From Bacteroidales bacterium (GTDB lineage: Bacteria; Bacteroidota; Bacteroidia; Bacteroidales; P3), in the NCBI GenBank assembly GCA_024400415.1, contig JAKSMS010000008.1, positions 1 to 52,278 on the forward strand: DNA of 52,278 nucleotides, read 5' to 3'. The notes beneath the pieces are model-generated. The model worked only from the letters and a program-made list of their open reading frames with translations, had not been told where the DNA came from and did not search any database. A program made the translations under genes and the position numbers. Positions 6,449 to 16,300 of the stretch are shown here, piece after piece (within the stretch, counting starts at the first letter, position 1; the number at the start of each line of letters is the position of its first letter).

Positions 6449-8290
6449 TTAACGAACAACATTGAGGCGGCTGGTAGCAAGACCCTTGTCGGTCTTAACG
6501 GTTACCATGTAGGTACCAGCTGCGTAGTTCTGAGTGTTAACCTGGAGTGCTTCAGCGTTAACATTGCTGTTTACGTAAACCTCCTGGCCGATAGCGTTGA
6601 TGATGCGTACCTCGCGGATTGCCTCAGCAGCGTTAACGTTAACCATGTTGGTGGCTGGGTTAGGATATACGTTGAGAACAACATCGCTAGCAACCTGGTC
6701 GATGCCTACGTAAGGAGCGTTGATGTAAGCGGTCTGAGTAGCGTTGGCAACACGGCGGTTGAGTATGTCGGTGCTGTAGTTGCTTACGAAAGCGATGAGC
6801 TTGCAACGGCATACAGCGTAAGACTGAGGAACGGTGTATTCATAGTTCTTTGAGTAGCTGCCGCTCTGGATGTCCTCGCCCCATACGTCGGTGATGGCGT
6901 GGCGCATTACGTGCATGTGCTCAATTCTACCAGCACCTGCCTGAGAATAGAGCAGAGAGTCCTCCATGAGGTAGAGGGAGATGCGTGGATTCTGGAGGCC
7001 GTTAGTGGTACCGCTTACGGTGCAGCTGAGCTTGCGGGTAGCTGGATCAAAGCTTACATTGCTGATAGCAACTGAAGAGAATGTAGGAATTGCGAGAGCT
7101 GCATCAAGCTTAGCAGCGTTCACGGCTGCCTGCTGAGGAACCTCTACTGGGGTAGTGCCGCTGCCATCGCCAAATTCTACAGAACGGTCGAACATTGCGC
7201 CTGGAGCATAGGTGCTGCCGCCGGCATTGTAGAAAGCAAGGAGTGCATTGTTCTCTGGGCAGGTCATCTCGTCGTCGTAGTAGCCAGCGTGGTGCTTCAG
7301 CCAGATGTAGTTGGTCTTGCCAGCGAGACCCTCCTCGAGACGCTGCTCGCCGCCTGGGCACTGTGGGCACTTGCCAGTAGTGAAGTGCTCGAGAAGAACG
7401 GTACGCTCTACAGCGTTGGTAGCATCGTATACATAGGTAGAAGTGGTAGCGCTGTTGTCAGCAACATCGTCAGCCTGGCCATTAGGATTAGCAACGGTAG
7501 CCTCCACGGTGTAGGTGCCTTCTACAGACTCCATGAATGGGGTATTGAAGGTGTAGGTGTAGGTCTGGTTGTAAGCAAGGTTGATGCCGGTAACGGTCTC
7601 GGTAGCGGTAGGAGCACCACCATTTACGGTATAGTAAGCCTCGAATTGGGTAAGAGGCTGAACGCCCTTGTTGCGAACGGTAACCTTAACCTGGCTAACA
7701 GCATTCATAGGAGAGTAGCCTGACATAGAAGCCGAAACAGCCATAATCTCATCGGCAGGAGGAACGCAAACATTTACGTTGTCGAGCAACAGAACGAAGC
7801 CATCGTTGGTCTGATCTACGAAAGCGACGTAGATGTTCTGGCCAGCATAAGCGCTGAGGTCGATCATGAATGACTCCCACTCATCGCCCGGGATGTAGGT
7901 CTGAACGGTGGTGAAGCTTGACTTCTGGTTGTCGGTGGTAGAAATCTTAACGGTAAGTCCATCAGGATAGCTTGCATTATAGTTCATAGCGTCGAACATC
8001 ACTGCATAACCTGCTGCAGGAATGTTCAGCTGTGGGGTAACAAGCCAACGGTCGGCAACTGTAGGTGGGTTGAAATAAGAGGTAGTCCACACGCAAGGAG
8101 CAGGATTACCAGTAACGGTGCAAGCGGTCCAAGCGCCGCCCTGGAAATCAGAGTAGTAAACCTGGTTGTTGTCGTTGTACATAGTCCAACCGGCAGGAAC
8201 ACCAGCATTAAACCCCTCGTTCAAGAGCGACTGAGCGCTCATGGTTGCAGCCATACAGAGAGCTGCGAGAGAAAGTAACAGTTTTTTCAT
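6449..8290 (-). CDS. T9SS-secreted protein with jellyroll and Omp28-like domains
   Basis: 613 residues. Signal peptide MKKLLLSLAALCMAATMSAQ. Residues about 22-175 form a cleaved-adhesin/choice-of-anchor type jellyroll (NEGFNAGVPAGWT ... DRWLVTPQLNIP ... IYVAFVDQTNDGFVLLLDNV). A CARDB-like beta domain follows at about 185-285. At about 295-450 an Omp28-like segment starts VLLEHFTTGKCPQCPGG, with a thioredoxin-type CPQC. The last ~75 residues are a type A T9SS sorting domain (LNVYPNPATN ... GTYMVTVKT ... VVR). The protein should be exported by Sec, moved across the outer membrane by T9SS and anchored or released after tail cleavage. A full promoter lies 44 bp upstream. The role of the CPQC on the cell surface is unknown. 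Confidence 0.88.
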   Translation of the reverse strand: MKKLLLSLAALCMAATMSAQSLLNEGFNAGVPAGWTMYNDNNQVYYSDFQGGAWTACTVTGNPAPCVWTTSYFNPPTVADRWLVTPQLNIPAAGYAVMFDAMNYNASYPDGLTVKISTTDNQKSSFTTVQTYIPGDEWESFMIDLSAYAGQNIYVAFVDQTNDGFVLLLDNVNVCVPPADEIMAVSASMSGYSPMNAVSQVKVTVRNKGVQPLTQFEAYYTVNGGAPTATETVTGINLAYNQTYTYTFNTPFMESVEGTYTVEATVANPNGQADDVADNSATTSTYVYDATNAVERTVLLEHFTTGKCPQCPGGEQRLEEGLAGKTNYIWLKHHAGYYDDEMTCPENNALLAFYNAGGSTYAPGAMFDRSVEFGDGSGTTPVEVPQQAAVNAAKLDAALAIPTFSSVAISNVSFDPATRKLSCTVSGTTNGLQNPRISLYLMEDSLLYSQAGAGRIEHMHVMRHAITDVWGEDIQSGSYSKNYEYTVPQSYAVCRCKLIAFVSNYSTDILNRRVANATQTAYINAPYVGIDQVASDVVLNVYPNPATNMVNVNAAEAIREVRIINAIGQEVYVNSNVNAEALQVNTQNYAAGTYMVTVKTDKGLATSRLNVVR

Positions 8291-8333
8291 ATTGGTTAAT
8301 TTTAATGAATAATTACACTTCTATAATTCGGTG

Positions 8334-8365
8334 CAAAATTACAAAAAAAAAATCATTCACACAAA
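8334..8365 (-). promoter_or_regulatory. Bacteroidetes-type promoter for the Omp28-like gene
   Basis: On the minus strand TTTG (8362-8365), 20-nt spacer, TAATTTTG (8334-8341). Start of transcription would be near 8328, giving a leader of about 38 nt. Confidence 0.8.
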
Positions 8366-8393
8366 TAATTTTTATCATTCATGTTTTTTTTCG

Positions 8394-8401
8394 TATCTTT
8401 G
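8394..8401 (+). promoter_or_regulatory. Candidate -7 element for tex
   Basis: TATCTTTG is an exact TAnnTTTG; at the expected 20-nt distance upstream there is only TTTT (8370-8373). It lies inside the longest possible open frame, which argues that translation starts later, at 8463. Confidence 0.6.
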
Positions 8402-8462
8402 TTATCGATTAATCAACCCAGAAAGCACGCATCGCACCTGGTTATCAACCAATAACAGATTT

Positions 8463-10589
8463 ATGAACTATCCAACAGTCATTGCCAATCAACTCAACAT
8501 CGGAGTACGCCAAGTAGAAAAAACCATCGAACTCCTCAGCCAAGGAGCCACCGTGCCCTTTATTGCGCGTTACCGCAAAGAGGCCACCGGTTCGCTCAAC
8601 GAAGTGCAGATCGCCGCCATTCGCGACATGTGGCTAAAGCTTCAGGAGCTCGACAAGCGCCGCGAAGCCGTCATTGAGTCGATTCAAGAACAAGGCAAGA
8701 TGACGCCCGAGCTGATGGCCCAGCTTCAAGAAGCCGCCAGCATGACCGAGCTCGAAGACCTCTACCTCCCCTACCGGCCCAAGCGACGCACCCGCGCCAC
8801 CATGGCCATCGAGAAAGGCCTCGAACCCCTCGCCGACGACCTCGCCAAGCAGTATCAATGCCACGTTGAAGACCTAGCAGCCAAATACATCGACCCCGAC
8901 AAGGGCGTCGCTACGGCAGAAGAGGCCCTCGCTGGAGCGCGAGATATCATTGCCGAACGCGTGAGCGAAGACGCCTCATCGCGCAACAAGGTGCGCAACC
9001 AATTCCGCCGCACGGCACAGATCACCTCCAAGCTGGTAAAATCCAAAGAAGAAGAGGCCGGCAAGTTCCAATCCTGGTTCGACTGGACCGAGCACGCCAT
9101 GAAGGCCCCCAGCCATCGCATACTAGCCATGCTCCGAGGCGCCGACGAGGGAGTATTGCGCGTGCACATCCAGCCCGAAAGCGACACCCAGATACTCGAC
9201 GCCCTCGACCGCCAATGGGTGCGCGGCAGCCACGAATCCTCCGAACAGATACAGCTAGCCGTACACGACGGCTACAAGCGCCTCCTGGCTCCCAGCATCG
9301 AGAACGAGATGCTCAACCAAATCAAGGAAAAGGCCGACCGCGAAGCCATCAAAGTGTTCGCCGAAAACCTGCGCCAGCTGCTGCTCGCCTCGCCCCTCGG
9401 ACAGAAACGCACCCTAGCCATCGACCCAGGATTCCGCACCGGATGCAAAGTCGTGTGCCTCGACGCCCAAGGCCAGCTCATCCACAACGAGACCATCTAC
9501 CCCTTCACCTCCGTGCGCGAAGAGCGCAACGCCGTGAGCAAGATCGAAAACCTCGTCGAAGCCTTCCACATCGAGGCCATAGCCATCGGCAACGGCACCG
9601 CCGGCCGCGAGACCGAAGAGGTGGTCAAGCGCTGCCACTTCAAGCAGAAGCTCATAGCCGTGATGGTGAGCGAAAACGGAGCCTCCGTATACTCAGCCAG
9701 CGACGTCGCCCGCCGCGAATTCCCCGACTACGACGTGACCGTGCGCGGAGCCGTAAGCATCGGCCGCCGACTCATGGACCCCCTCTCCGAGCTAGTCAAG
9801 ATAGACCCAAAGAGCATCGGCGTAGGCCAATACCAGCACGACGTAGACCAAACCCTGCTGCAAGAAAGCCTCAACGACACCGTGGTGAGCTGCGTGAACA
9901 GCGTAGGCGTAGAGCTCAACACCGCCAGCCGCGAACTCCTCTCCTACGTAAGCGGCATAGGACCCGCCCTGGCCGACAAGATAGTGACCTACCGCAACAA
10001 GAACGGCGCCTTCAAGAACCGCCACGAACTCCTTCAAGTAGAACGCCTCGGCAACAAAGCCTTCGAACAATGCGCCGGATTCCTGCGTGTGCGCGAAAGC
10101 GACAACCCACTAGACCGCAGCGCCGTACATCCCGAGCGCTATCCCCTCGTCGAGAAAATGGCCAAGAGCGTGGGCTGCAACGTAGACGAACTGATGAAGA
10201 GCCGCGAACTGCGCAGCAAGATAGACCTAGACCAATTCGCCACCGCCGACTGCGGCCTGCCCACGCTGCAAGACATCATGAAGGAGCTCGACAAGCCCGG
10301 ACTCGACCCACGCGCCAAGTTCGAAGTGTTCGAGTTCGACAAGAACGTGTCGCGCATCGAAGACCTCAAAGAGGGAATGATACTGCCCGGCATAGTGACC
10401 AACATCACAGCCTTTGGCGCCTTTGTGGACCTAGGCGTGCACCAAGACGGCCTCGTGCACATCAGCCAGATGGCCAACCGCCGCGTAAACGACCCCAACG
10501 AGGTGGTCCACCTCCATCAGCACGTGATGGTGAAGGTAATCGAGGTCGACCTCAAGCGCCACCGCATCAGCCTAAGCATGAAACAATAA
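8463..10589 (+). CDS. tex: Tex family RNA-binding transcription accessory protein
   Basis: 708 residues. Tex is a conserved cytoplasmic nucleic-acid-binding protein related to eukaryotic Spt6. Visible parts: N-terminal helical region with VPFIARYRKEATGSLNEVQ (residues ~31-50), the RNase H-like YqgF domain starting LAIDPGFRTGCKVVCLDAQG, helix-hairpin-helix motifs (LLSYVSGIGPALADKIV and the following FKNRHELLQVERLG), and a C-terminal S1 domain (GMILPGIVTNITAFGAFVDL ... HISQMANRRV). The open frame extends 132 bp upstream to 8331, but that stretch is AT-rich, contains the -7 element TATCTTTG and codes for nothing family-like; ATG 8463 begins the normal Tex N-terminus MNYPTVIANQLN. A clear terminator follows. 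Confidence 0.95.
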   Translation: MNYPTVIANQLNIGVRQVEKTIELLSQGATVPFIARYRKEATGSLNEVQIAAIRDMWLKLQELDKRREAVIESIQEQGKMTPELMAQLQEAASMTELEDLYLPYRPKRRTRATMAIEKGLEPLADDLAKQYQCHVEDLAAKYIDPDKGVATAEEALAGARDIIAERVSEDASSRNKVRNQFRRTAQITSKLVKSKEEEAGKFQSWFDWTEHAMKAPSHRILAMLRGADEGVLRVHIQPESDTQILDALDRQWVRGSHESSEQIQLAVHDGYKRLLAPSIENEMLNQIKEKADREAIKVFAENLRQLLLASPLGQKRTLAIDPGFRTGCKVVCLDAQGQLIHNETIYPFTSVREERNAVSKIENLVEAFHIEAIAIGNGTAGRETEEVVKRCHFKQKLIAVMVSENGASVYSASDVARREFPDYDVTVRGAVSIGRRLMDPLSELVKIDPKSIGVGQYQHDVDQTLLQESLNDTVVSCVNSVGVELNTASRELLSYVSGIGPALADKIVTYRNKNGAFKNRHELLQVERLGNKAFEQCAGFLRVRESDNPLDRSAVHPERYPLVEKMAKSVGCNVDELMKSRELRSKIDLDQFATADCGLPTLQDIMKELDKPGLDPRAKFEVFEFDKNVSRIEDLKEGMILPGIVTNITAFGAFVDLGVHQDGLVHISQMANRRVNDPNEVVHLHQHVMVKVIEVDLKRHRISLSMKQ

Positions 10590-10618
10590 CGAATACAAAC
10601 CCAATACACCACTTTTTG

Positions 10619-10649
10619 GGCAGCCGGAAATCGCCGGCTGCCTTTTTTT
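10619..10649 (+). terminator. Rho-independent terminator of tex
   Basis: Perfect nine-bp stem ggcagccgg (10619-10627) and ccggctgcc (10634-10642), loop aaatcg, then seven T. Confidence 0.9.
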
Positions 10650-10691
10650 ACGTGCCGAAGCGCCGCCCCATCAGCCAAGGCCTATCGGGCA

Positions 10692-10823
10692 CACAGCTCC
10701 TTCCAAACTGGCGCATTTGTGCTATATATGTGCTATATATGTGCTATATATGTGCTATATTTCTGCTATTCTATAGAGATAGGACATATATAGCACATAT
10801 ATAGCACATATATAGCACAAATG
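10692..10823 (+). repeat. Array E: 11-bp-period array with perfect 40-bp inverted repeat
   Basis: Starts with units shared with array C: cacagctcctt (10692-10702) and ccaaactggcg (10703-10713). From 10714 to 10823 there are exactly ten 11-nt blocks. The left arm 10714-10753 and right arm 10784-10823 are perfect 40-bp inverted repeats, each made of tandem copies of an 11-mer of the form gtgctatatat; the spacer is 30 nt. The 11-nt register is kept across spacer and right arm. As RNA or single-stranded DNA it would form a very long AU/AT-rich hairpin. The element lies 43 bp after the tex terminator and 116 bp before the next gene; 10824-10939 contains nothing else I recognise. Confidence 0.9.
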
Positions 10824-10939
10824 ACTGAGATAATACAGAGCCAAGGCGGCAATGGGAGCGATTTAACGTGCTGATTCTATTCTAGAACGGGGCAATAAAA
10901 TGGGAGATTCTGCGTTTATGCGGCACAACTGTATCGACT

Positions 10940-11743
10940 ATGAAGAAACTCCTCGCCACCGCCCTGCTGGCCTGCCTATGCGCCTTATCCCTAGCGCAGC
11001 CCGACGCGAAAGACCTCGCCCTGCTGCGCACCACCATCAACGGACGGATGGTGGAGGTGCCGCGCACGCATGAGAACCGCAGCTATATCTGCTACGACAT
11101 ACGCGAGCCCTTTGTGGAGCACGACACCACCTTCCTCTTCCGCCGCTACACGGTCAGGAAATGCGACACCTGCAACCTACAGAAAGCCCGCATGGAGTTC
11201 TCCTACTACATCAGCTTTGCCAAGGAGAAGAACCACCTAGAGCACGTTCGGGCAATGACTCTGAGCAATCTGGACGAGCAGCCCCCGGCCGACGAGCAGC
11301 AATCGGAGGAATGGGTGCTGGACGATATTGAGATAGCCAGCAACGACCTTAAGGACATTCCCCGCACCTGGTACCAGCTGGTAAAATACAACGACCGCTA
11401 CTATCTAAGCTGCGAACGGCCTGCCGTGATACAGTTCACCGAGAACTATATTGTGAACCACTACTCCGACGGCACCTGGCGCAGCCAGCTGACCGACGTG
11501 AAGATCAAAGACAAGAAAAACTTCAGCTACAAGGAGGACGGCCTCCCCTGCGAGATTCGGGCCTCAAAAGTGGTCAAAGGGCTGTATGTACTCACATCCA
11601 CCACTCCTAATGGGAATATCGTAAAGGAGGCTCTCTGCCCGGAGGAGTCGGTCAAGTACTTCGACCTCATCGACCGCTGCGGAGAGCCTCTCGGCAAGAT
11701 GGCGTTCGCTGGATATCAGGAGATAGACTTCGACAAGCTGTAA
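10940..11743 (+). CDS. Exported protein of unknown function
   Basis: 267 residues with a signal peptide MKKLLATALLACLCALSLAQ. The mature part contains HDTTFLFRRYTVRKCDTCNLQKARMEF, with a CDTC pair that could bind metal or form a disulfide, and an alternating polar/apolar C-terminal half that looks beta-rich (NYIVNHYSDGTWRSQLTDVKI). I do not recognise a family. It is preceded by the large array E and is convergent with porX, whose stop lies 9 bp away (11753); I see no terminator in that 9-bp gap. No promoter of the usual form is visible in the 116 bp between the array and the ATG, so the array region itself, or read-through from tex, may supply transcription. Confidence 0.65.
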   Translation: MKKLLATALLACLCALSLAQPDAKDLALLRTTINGRMVEVPRTHENRSYICYDIREPFVEHDTTFLFRRYTVRKCDTCNLQKARMEFSYYISFAKEKNHLEHVRAMTLSNLDEQPPADEQQSEEWVLDDIEIASNDLKDIPRTWYQLVKYNDRYYLSCERPAVIQFTENYIVNHYSDGTWRSQLTDVKIKDKKNFSYKEDGLPCEIRASKVVKGLYVLTSTTPNGNIVKEALCPEESVKYFDLIDRCGEPLGKMAFAGYQEIDFDKL

Positions 11744-11752
11744 TCTGCCGTA

Positions 11753-13291
11753 TTACTTGCGCCTGAGGTGCACGAATGGGATGAGCACCTCTTCGAGCGA
11801 CACGCCTCCGTGCTGGAAGGTGTTCATATAGTATTGCACGTACTGATTGTAGTTGTTGGGGTAGGCAAAGAAGTCGCCCGAACGGGCAAAGATGTAGGGG
11901 CGCGAAGTGGCGTGGAGGGCTGGCAGGAATCCGTTCTTGGACGACACCTCGAAGACCTGCTTGGGGCTGTATTCGAGCAGGCGTCCCTGCTTGTAGCGGA
12001 GGTTGACGCTGACATCCTTGTCGCCCTTGATGCGGACGGGGTTGTCCACTCTGGTGGAGCCGTGGTCGGTGGTGATGATCACGTCTACATCCTTCTCGGC
12101 CAGCACCTTGAGGCAGTCGAGCAGCGGGGAATGCTCGAACCAGGAGAGGGTGATGGAGCGATAGCCCTTTTCGTCGGCGGCCAGTTCGCGCACGATATTG
12201 CTGTCGGTGCGGGCGTGAGAGAGCATGTCGATGAAGTTGTAGATGATGACGTTGAGCTTGTTGTGGAGAAGGTTGGGCAGCTGGTCGACCACCTTCTTGC
12301 CGTATTGGGCGTTGAGCACCTTGTTGTAGGTGTGTCGGAGGTTGTAGCCATGACGGCGCAGATTCTCGTCGAGGAGTTCCGACTCGTGGTCGTTCTTATG
12401 GCCGTCTTCGCCTTCGTTGACCCAATACTGGGGATACTTCTTCTCGATTTCGGATGGCATCAGGCCGGCGAACATGGCGTTGCGGGCGTATTGGGTGGTG
12501 GTGGGCAGGATACTGTAGAAGATATCGTCGCGTTCGACCCTGAAATACTGTTCGATAGCGGGCTGTAGAAACTTCCACTGGTCGTAGCGGAAATTGTCGA
12601 TCACGATAAGGAACACGGGGCGGCTGGAGTCGAGGAGCGGGAACATGCGGTCTTTGAGCACGGTGGTGGAGAGGAGCGGCTTCTCGCCACTGATGAGCCA
12701 GTCGAAATAGTTGTCTTCCACAAAGCGGCAGAAGAGCCGGTTGGCCTCCTTCTTCTGCGACTCGAAGATCTCGTGGATATTGTCGTCTTGGACGTTGCTC
12801 AGCTCCAGGTCCCAATAGACCATCTTCTTATAGAGCTGGATCCACTCGTTGAAGTCGAGCCGGGCAGACATTTCCATGGCCAGTTCGCGAAACTGCTGCT
12901 GGTAGGACATGGTGCTCTTCTCGCTCTGGAGTCGGCGCGCCTCGGTATGCTTCTTTACGGCAAGGAGTATCTGATGGGGATTCACGGGCTTGATGAGGTA
13001 GTCGGAGATCTTGCCGCCGATGGCCTCGTCCATGATGTGCTCTTCCTCGCTCTTGGTGATCATGACTACCGGAATCTGAGGCCAGCGGGCCTTGATCACA
13101 GAGAGGGCGTCGAGGCCGCTGATGCCCGGCATGTTTTCGTCGAGAAACACGATGTCGGCCGGAGCCTGTTCAAGTTCGTCGATAGCCTCGCTTCCCGAAG
13201 TGACTGGAATAACGGAGTATCCGCGTTCTTCCAGAAAAAGGATATGGGGTTTCAGCAGGTCTATTTCATCATCTGCCCAGAGTATTGTCAT
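11753..13291 (-). CDS. porX: PorX-type T9SS regulator: response regulator with PglZ domain
   Basis: 512 residues, close to the ~518 of Porphyromonas PorX. Residues 1-120 are a receiver domain with acidic pair Asp7/Asp8, phospho-acceptor Asp51 (IVFLDENMPG) and a conserved Lys in YLIKPVNP. Residues ~220-500 form a PglZ/alkaline-phosphatase-fold domain with the expected metal and nucleophile positions: Asp232 (IVIDNFRYD), Thr cluster 264-266 (ILPTTTQYAR), Asp355/His359 (IDMLSHARTD), Asp409/His410 (TTDHGSTR) and a late His (LPALHATSRPY). In studied members PorX works with the sensor kinase PorY and sigma factor SigP to control T9SS genes and has oligonucleotide phosphodiesterase activity. PorY is not adjacent. 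T9SS cargo and porT in this window fit this role. Confidence 0.93.
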   Translation of the reverse strand: MTILWADDEIDLLKPHILFLEERGYSVIPVTSGSEAIDELEQAPADIVFLDENMPGISGLDALSVIKARWPQIPVVMITKSEEEHIMDEAIGGKISDYLIKPVNPHQILLAVKKHTEARRLQSEKSTMSYQQQFRELAMEMSARLDFNEWIQLYKKMVYWDLELSNVQDDNIHEIFESQKKEANRLFCRFVEDNYFDWLISGEKPLLSTTVLKDRMFPLLDSSRPVFLIVIDNFRYDQWKFLQPAIEQYFRVERDDIFYSILPTTTQYARNAMFAGLMPSEIEKKYPQYWVNEGEDGHKNDHESELLDENLRRHGYNLRHTYNKVLNAQYGKKVVDQLPNLLHNKLNVIIYNFIDMLSHARTDSNIVRELAADEKGYRSITLSWFEHSPLLDCLKVLAEKDVDVIITTDHGSTRVDNPVRIKGDKDVSVNLRYKQGRLLEYSPKQVFEVSSKNGFLPALHATSRPYIFARSGDFFAYPNNYNQYVQYYMNTFQHGGVSLEEVLIPFVHLRRK

Positions 13292-13376
13292 AGCATTAGG
13301 TTTTAGAGATCACCCTTTAAAACGAGAAAAGGGCAAAAAAAGTACGCCGAGAGCATGCTATGTGGATTTTTTTTTG

Positions 13377-13384
13377 TATTTTTG
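13377..13384 (+). promoter_or_regulatory. -7 element placed directly before the mfd start
   Basis: TATTTTTG is an exact TAnnTTTG and ends 5 nt before the ATG at 13390, so transcription would begin at or within a base or two of the start codon. No TTTG is seen at the usual distance upstream. Confidence 0.6.
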
Positions 13385-13389
13385 CACGC

Positions 13390-16300
13390 ATGTTACTGAC
13401 CGAAAAATACTACAAAAGTTCGATAGTCAAATCATTACTCACGCTAGCAGACAAGCCTCAGGCCCGCATTCATATTGACGGACTGGTAGGTTCGCTGCCT
13501 ACCACCATTTGCGCCACAATAGCGGTAGAACGCCCAACGAGCAGCATTCTGATGATTGCGCCCAGCAAGGAGGAGGCCTACTACCTGCTCAACGACATAG
13601 AATCGCTACTGGGCGAGACCGATGCCGACCTGGAGCAGAAACGGGCATTGCTCTTCCCTACTACCTATCGCAAACCCTATCAAAGCGACGAGGTGGACAA
13701 CGCCAACGTGCTGCAGCGCTCGGAGGTGGTGCGCCAGCTGAGCAACGGACGCAAACTGATAGTGGTGACATATCCCGACGCCCTCTGCGAAAAGATTATT
13801 TCCAAGACAACGCTCAAAGAGCACACGCTGGAGATCAACCGTGGAGGCAGACTGGATATTGACTTTGTGATGGACATGCTGCAGGAATATGACTTCGAGC
13901 GGACGGACTTTGTGGTAGAGCCTGGCCAGTTTGCCGTAAGAGGCGGCATCATCGACGTGTTCTCCTATGCCGACGAGCACCCCTACCGCATCGAATTCTA
14001 TGGCGAGGAGATAGACTCGCTACGCACCTTCGACCCCGTCACTCAGCTATCGATCAAGCAGCTGGACAGCATCACGATACTGCCCAACCTAGACAACAGG
14101 GAGAACGCTATAGTTGAGCAGAAAGTGCCCCTAGTGCACTACTTCGGCAGCCAGGACATGGTGTGGATGCAGGGCCTGATGTTTATCTGCGAAACCATCG
14201 AGAAAGGTTTTGCCACTGCGCGTCAAGAATACGAAAAGAAGACTAGCCCCATTGCCCACCTCAAACCCGAAGAACTATACTGTTCGGCCAACGAATTCCT
14301 AAAACTGCTGCTCGAATGCAAGATCATCGAATACGGAAACAGCGTATATTTCACAAAGGCCGAACGTCTGAAATGCAGCTCTGAGGTGCAGCCCACGTTC
14401 AACAAGCAGTTCGATCTGCTAGAGAAATGCCTCAACGACTACACCGAGCGAGGCTACGAGATGATGATTGGCGTAACCAACGAAAAGCAGCGCATGCGTC
14501 TAGAAAAGCTCTTTGACGAAGGCACATGCCCCGCTTGCCAGCTAGTGGACATCAACCTCAATCACGGATTCATCGACCACGACGAGCACCTGCTATGCTT
14601 TACCGACCACGAAATATTCGAACGATACCACAAATATACGGTTCACGACCTGCAGAACAACCGCGAAGCACTCACACTGAAAGAGCTATTTGAGCTGAAA
14701 CCTGGAGATTTCGTAACCCACATAGACTATGGCGTAGGCCGCTTCTCGGGCTTGGAGAAGATAGACAACAACGGCAAAGAGCAAGAGGTGATACGCCTGA
14801 CCTACAAGAACAACGACACGCTCTATATCAGCATACACGGCCTGCACAAGATATCGCGATACGTAGGCAAAGAGGGCGTAGCGCCCACGCTAAGCCGCCT
14901 AGGCAGCAGCAGCTGGCAGGTGCTCAAGCAGAAGACCAAGAAGCAGGTAAAAGACATTGCTCGAGACTTGATAGCCCTCTACGCCAAAAGACGTGCCTCA
15001 AAAGGATTCGCTTTCAGCGCCGACAGCTATCTGCAAAACGAGCTAGAAGCATCATTCTTTTACGAAGACACTCCCGACCAGTACAAGGCCACACGAGATG
15101 TAAAACACGATATGGAATCCACCGTGCCGATGGACCGCCTAATATGTGGCGACGTAGGCTTCGGCAAAACCGAGGTGGCCATCAGAGCGGCATTCAAGGC
15201 AGTATGCGATTCCAAACAGGTTGCCGTGCTGGTGCCCGCCACGATATTGGCATTCCAGCACTACAACACGTTCTGCGAACGCCTAAAAGGCATGCCGGTA
15301 AGAGTAGACTACCTCAACAGATTCCGCACTACTAAAGAAAAGAACCAAATCTTCAAAGACGTGGAGTCTGGCAAAATCGACATCCTGATAGGTACACATG
15401 CCATACTGAATAAGAATCTGAAGTTCCACGACCTCGGACTGCTCATCATCGACGAAGAACAAAAGTTCGGAGTGTCGGCAAAAGAGAAACTACGCCAACT
15501 GAAAGTAAACGTAGACTGCCTGACCCTTACAGCCACTCCTATACCAAGGACACTACAATTTTCGATGATGGGCGCTAGAGACCTAAGCGTGATTCAGACC
15601 CCGCCACCAAACCGACAACCCATCGAGACCGAACTATCGGAATTCAACGAGACCCTTATTCTCGACGCCATCACCTACGAGTTGTCTCGTGGCGGCCAGG
15701 TATTCTTTATCAACAATAGGGTAGAAAATTTGACCGAGATAGCCGGCATGATTAATCGACTGGTCCCCGATGCCTCAGTAGCTATCGGACATGGCCAGAT
15801 GGACGGCAAAGAGGTGGAAGAGGTGTTGATGCGCTTTATGGAAGGCGAAATAGATATCCTAGTGGCCACAAGTATTATCGAAAATGGACTCGACATACCG
15901 AATGCCAACACCATGATCATCAACAACGCCCAAAACTTCGGACTTAGCGACCTGCATCAAATGCGCGGCCGCGTAGGAAGAAGCAACAAGAAAGCCTTCT
16001 GCTACCTAATGATTCCTGGATTCAGCATGTTGACCGAAGAAGCGCAGAAACGCCTGCGTGCCATAGAAGAATTCAGCACTATTGGCAGTGGATTCAACAT
16101 TGCGATGAGGGACCTCGATATTCGCGGAGCCGGAAACATTCTTGGCGCAGAGCAAAGCGGATTCATCAGCGACATCGGCTACGACATGTACCAAAAGATT
16201 CTCGACGAGGCAATTGAAGAACTGAAAGAAACCGACTTTGCAGACCTATTCTACCAAGAAGCTGCAGAAAAGAAGGAATACGTGCGCGAATGCTTGATAG

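Noticed and set aside
9215-10804. 529-codon open frame overlapping tex in another frame
   Set aside because: Its product is a low-complexity run of Arg, Pro, His and Gln, typical of a shadow of a GC-rich gene; tex itself matches its family along the whole length.
10692-10823. CRISPR array
   Set aside because: Units are 11 bp and tandem with no spacers; no cas genes in the window.
10714-10823. Invertible promoter switch (DNA inversion between inverted repeats)
   Set aside because: The 30-nt spacer contains no TAnnTTTG element and no recombinase gene is nearby.
10692-10823. Insertion sequence or ordinary MITE ends
   Set aside because: No target-site duplication or transposase-like terminal sequence is evident and the repeats are tandem 11-mers; a MITE origin for the family remains open but is not shown.
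11768-12568. 266-codon frame antisense to porX
   Set aside because: Val/Leu/Gly/Glu-rich shadow composition; porX has intact catalytic residues throughout.
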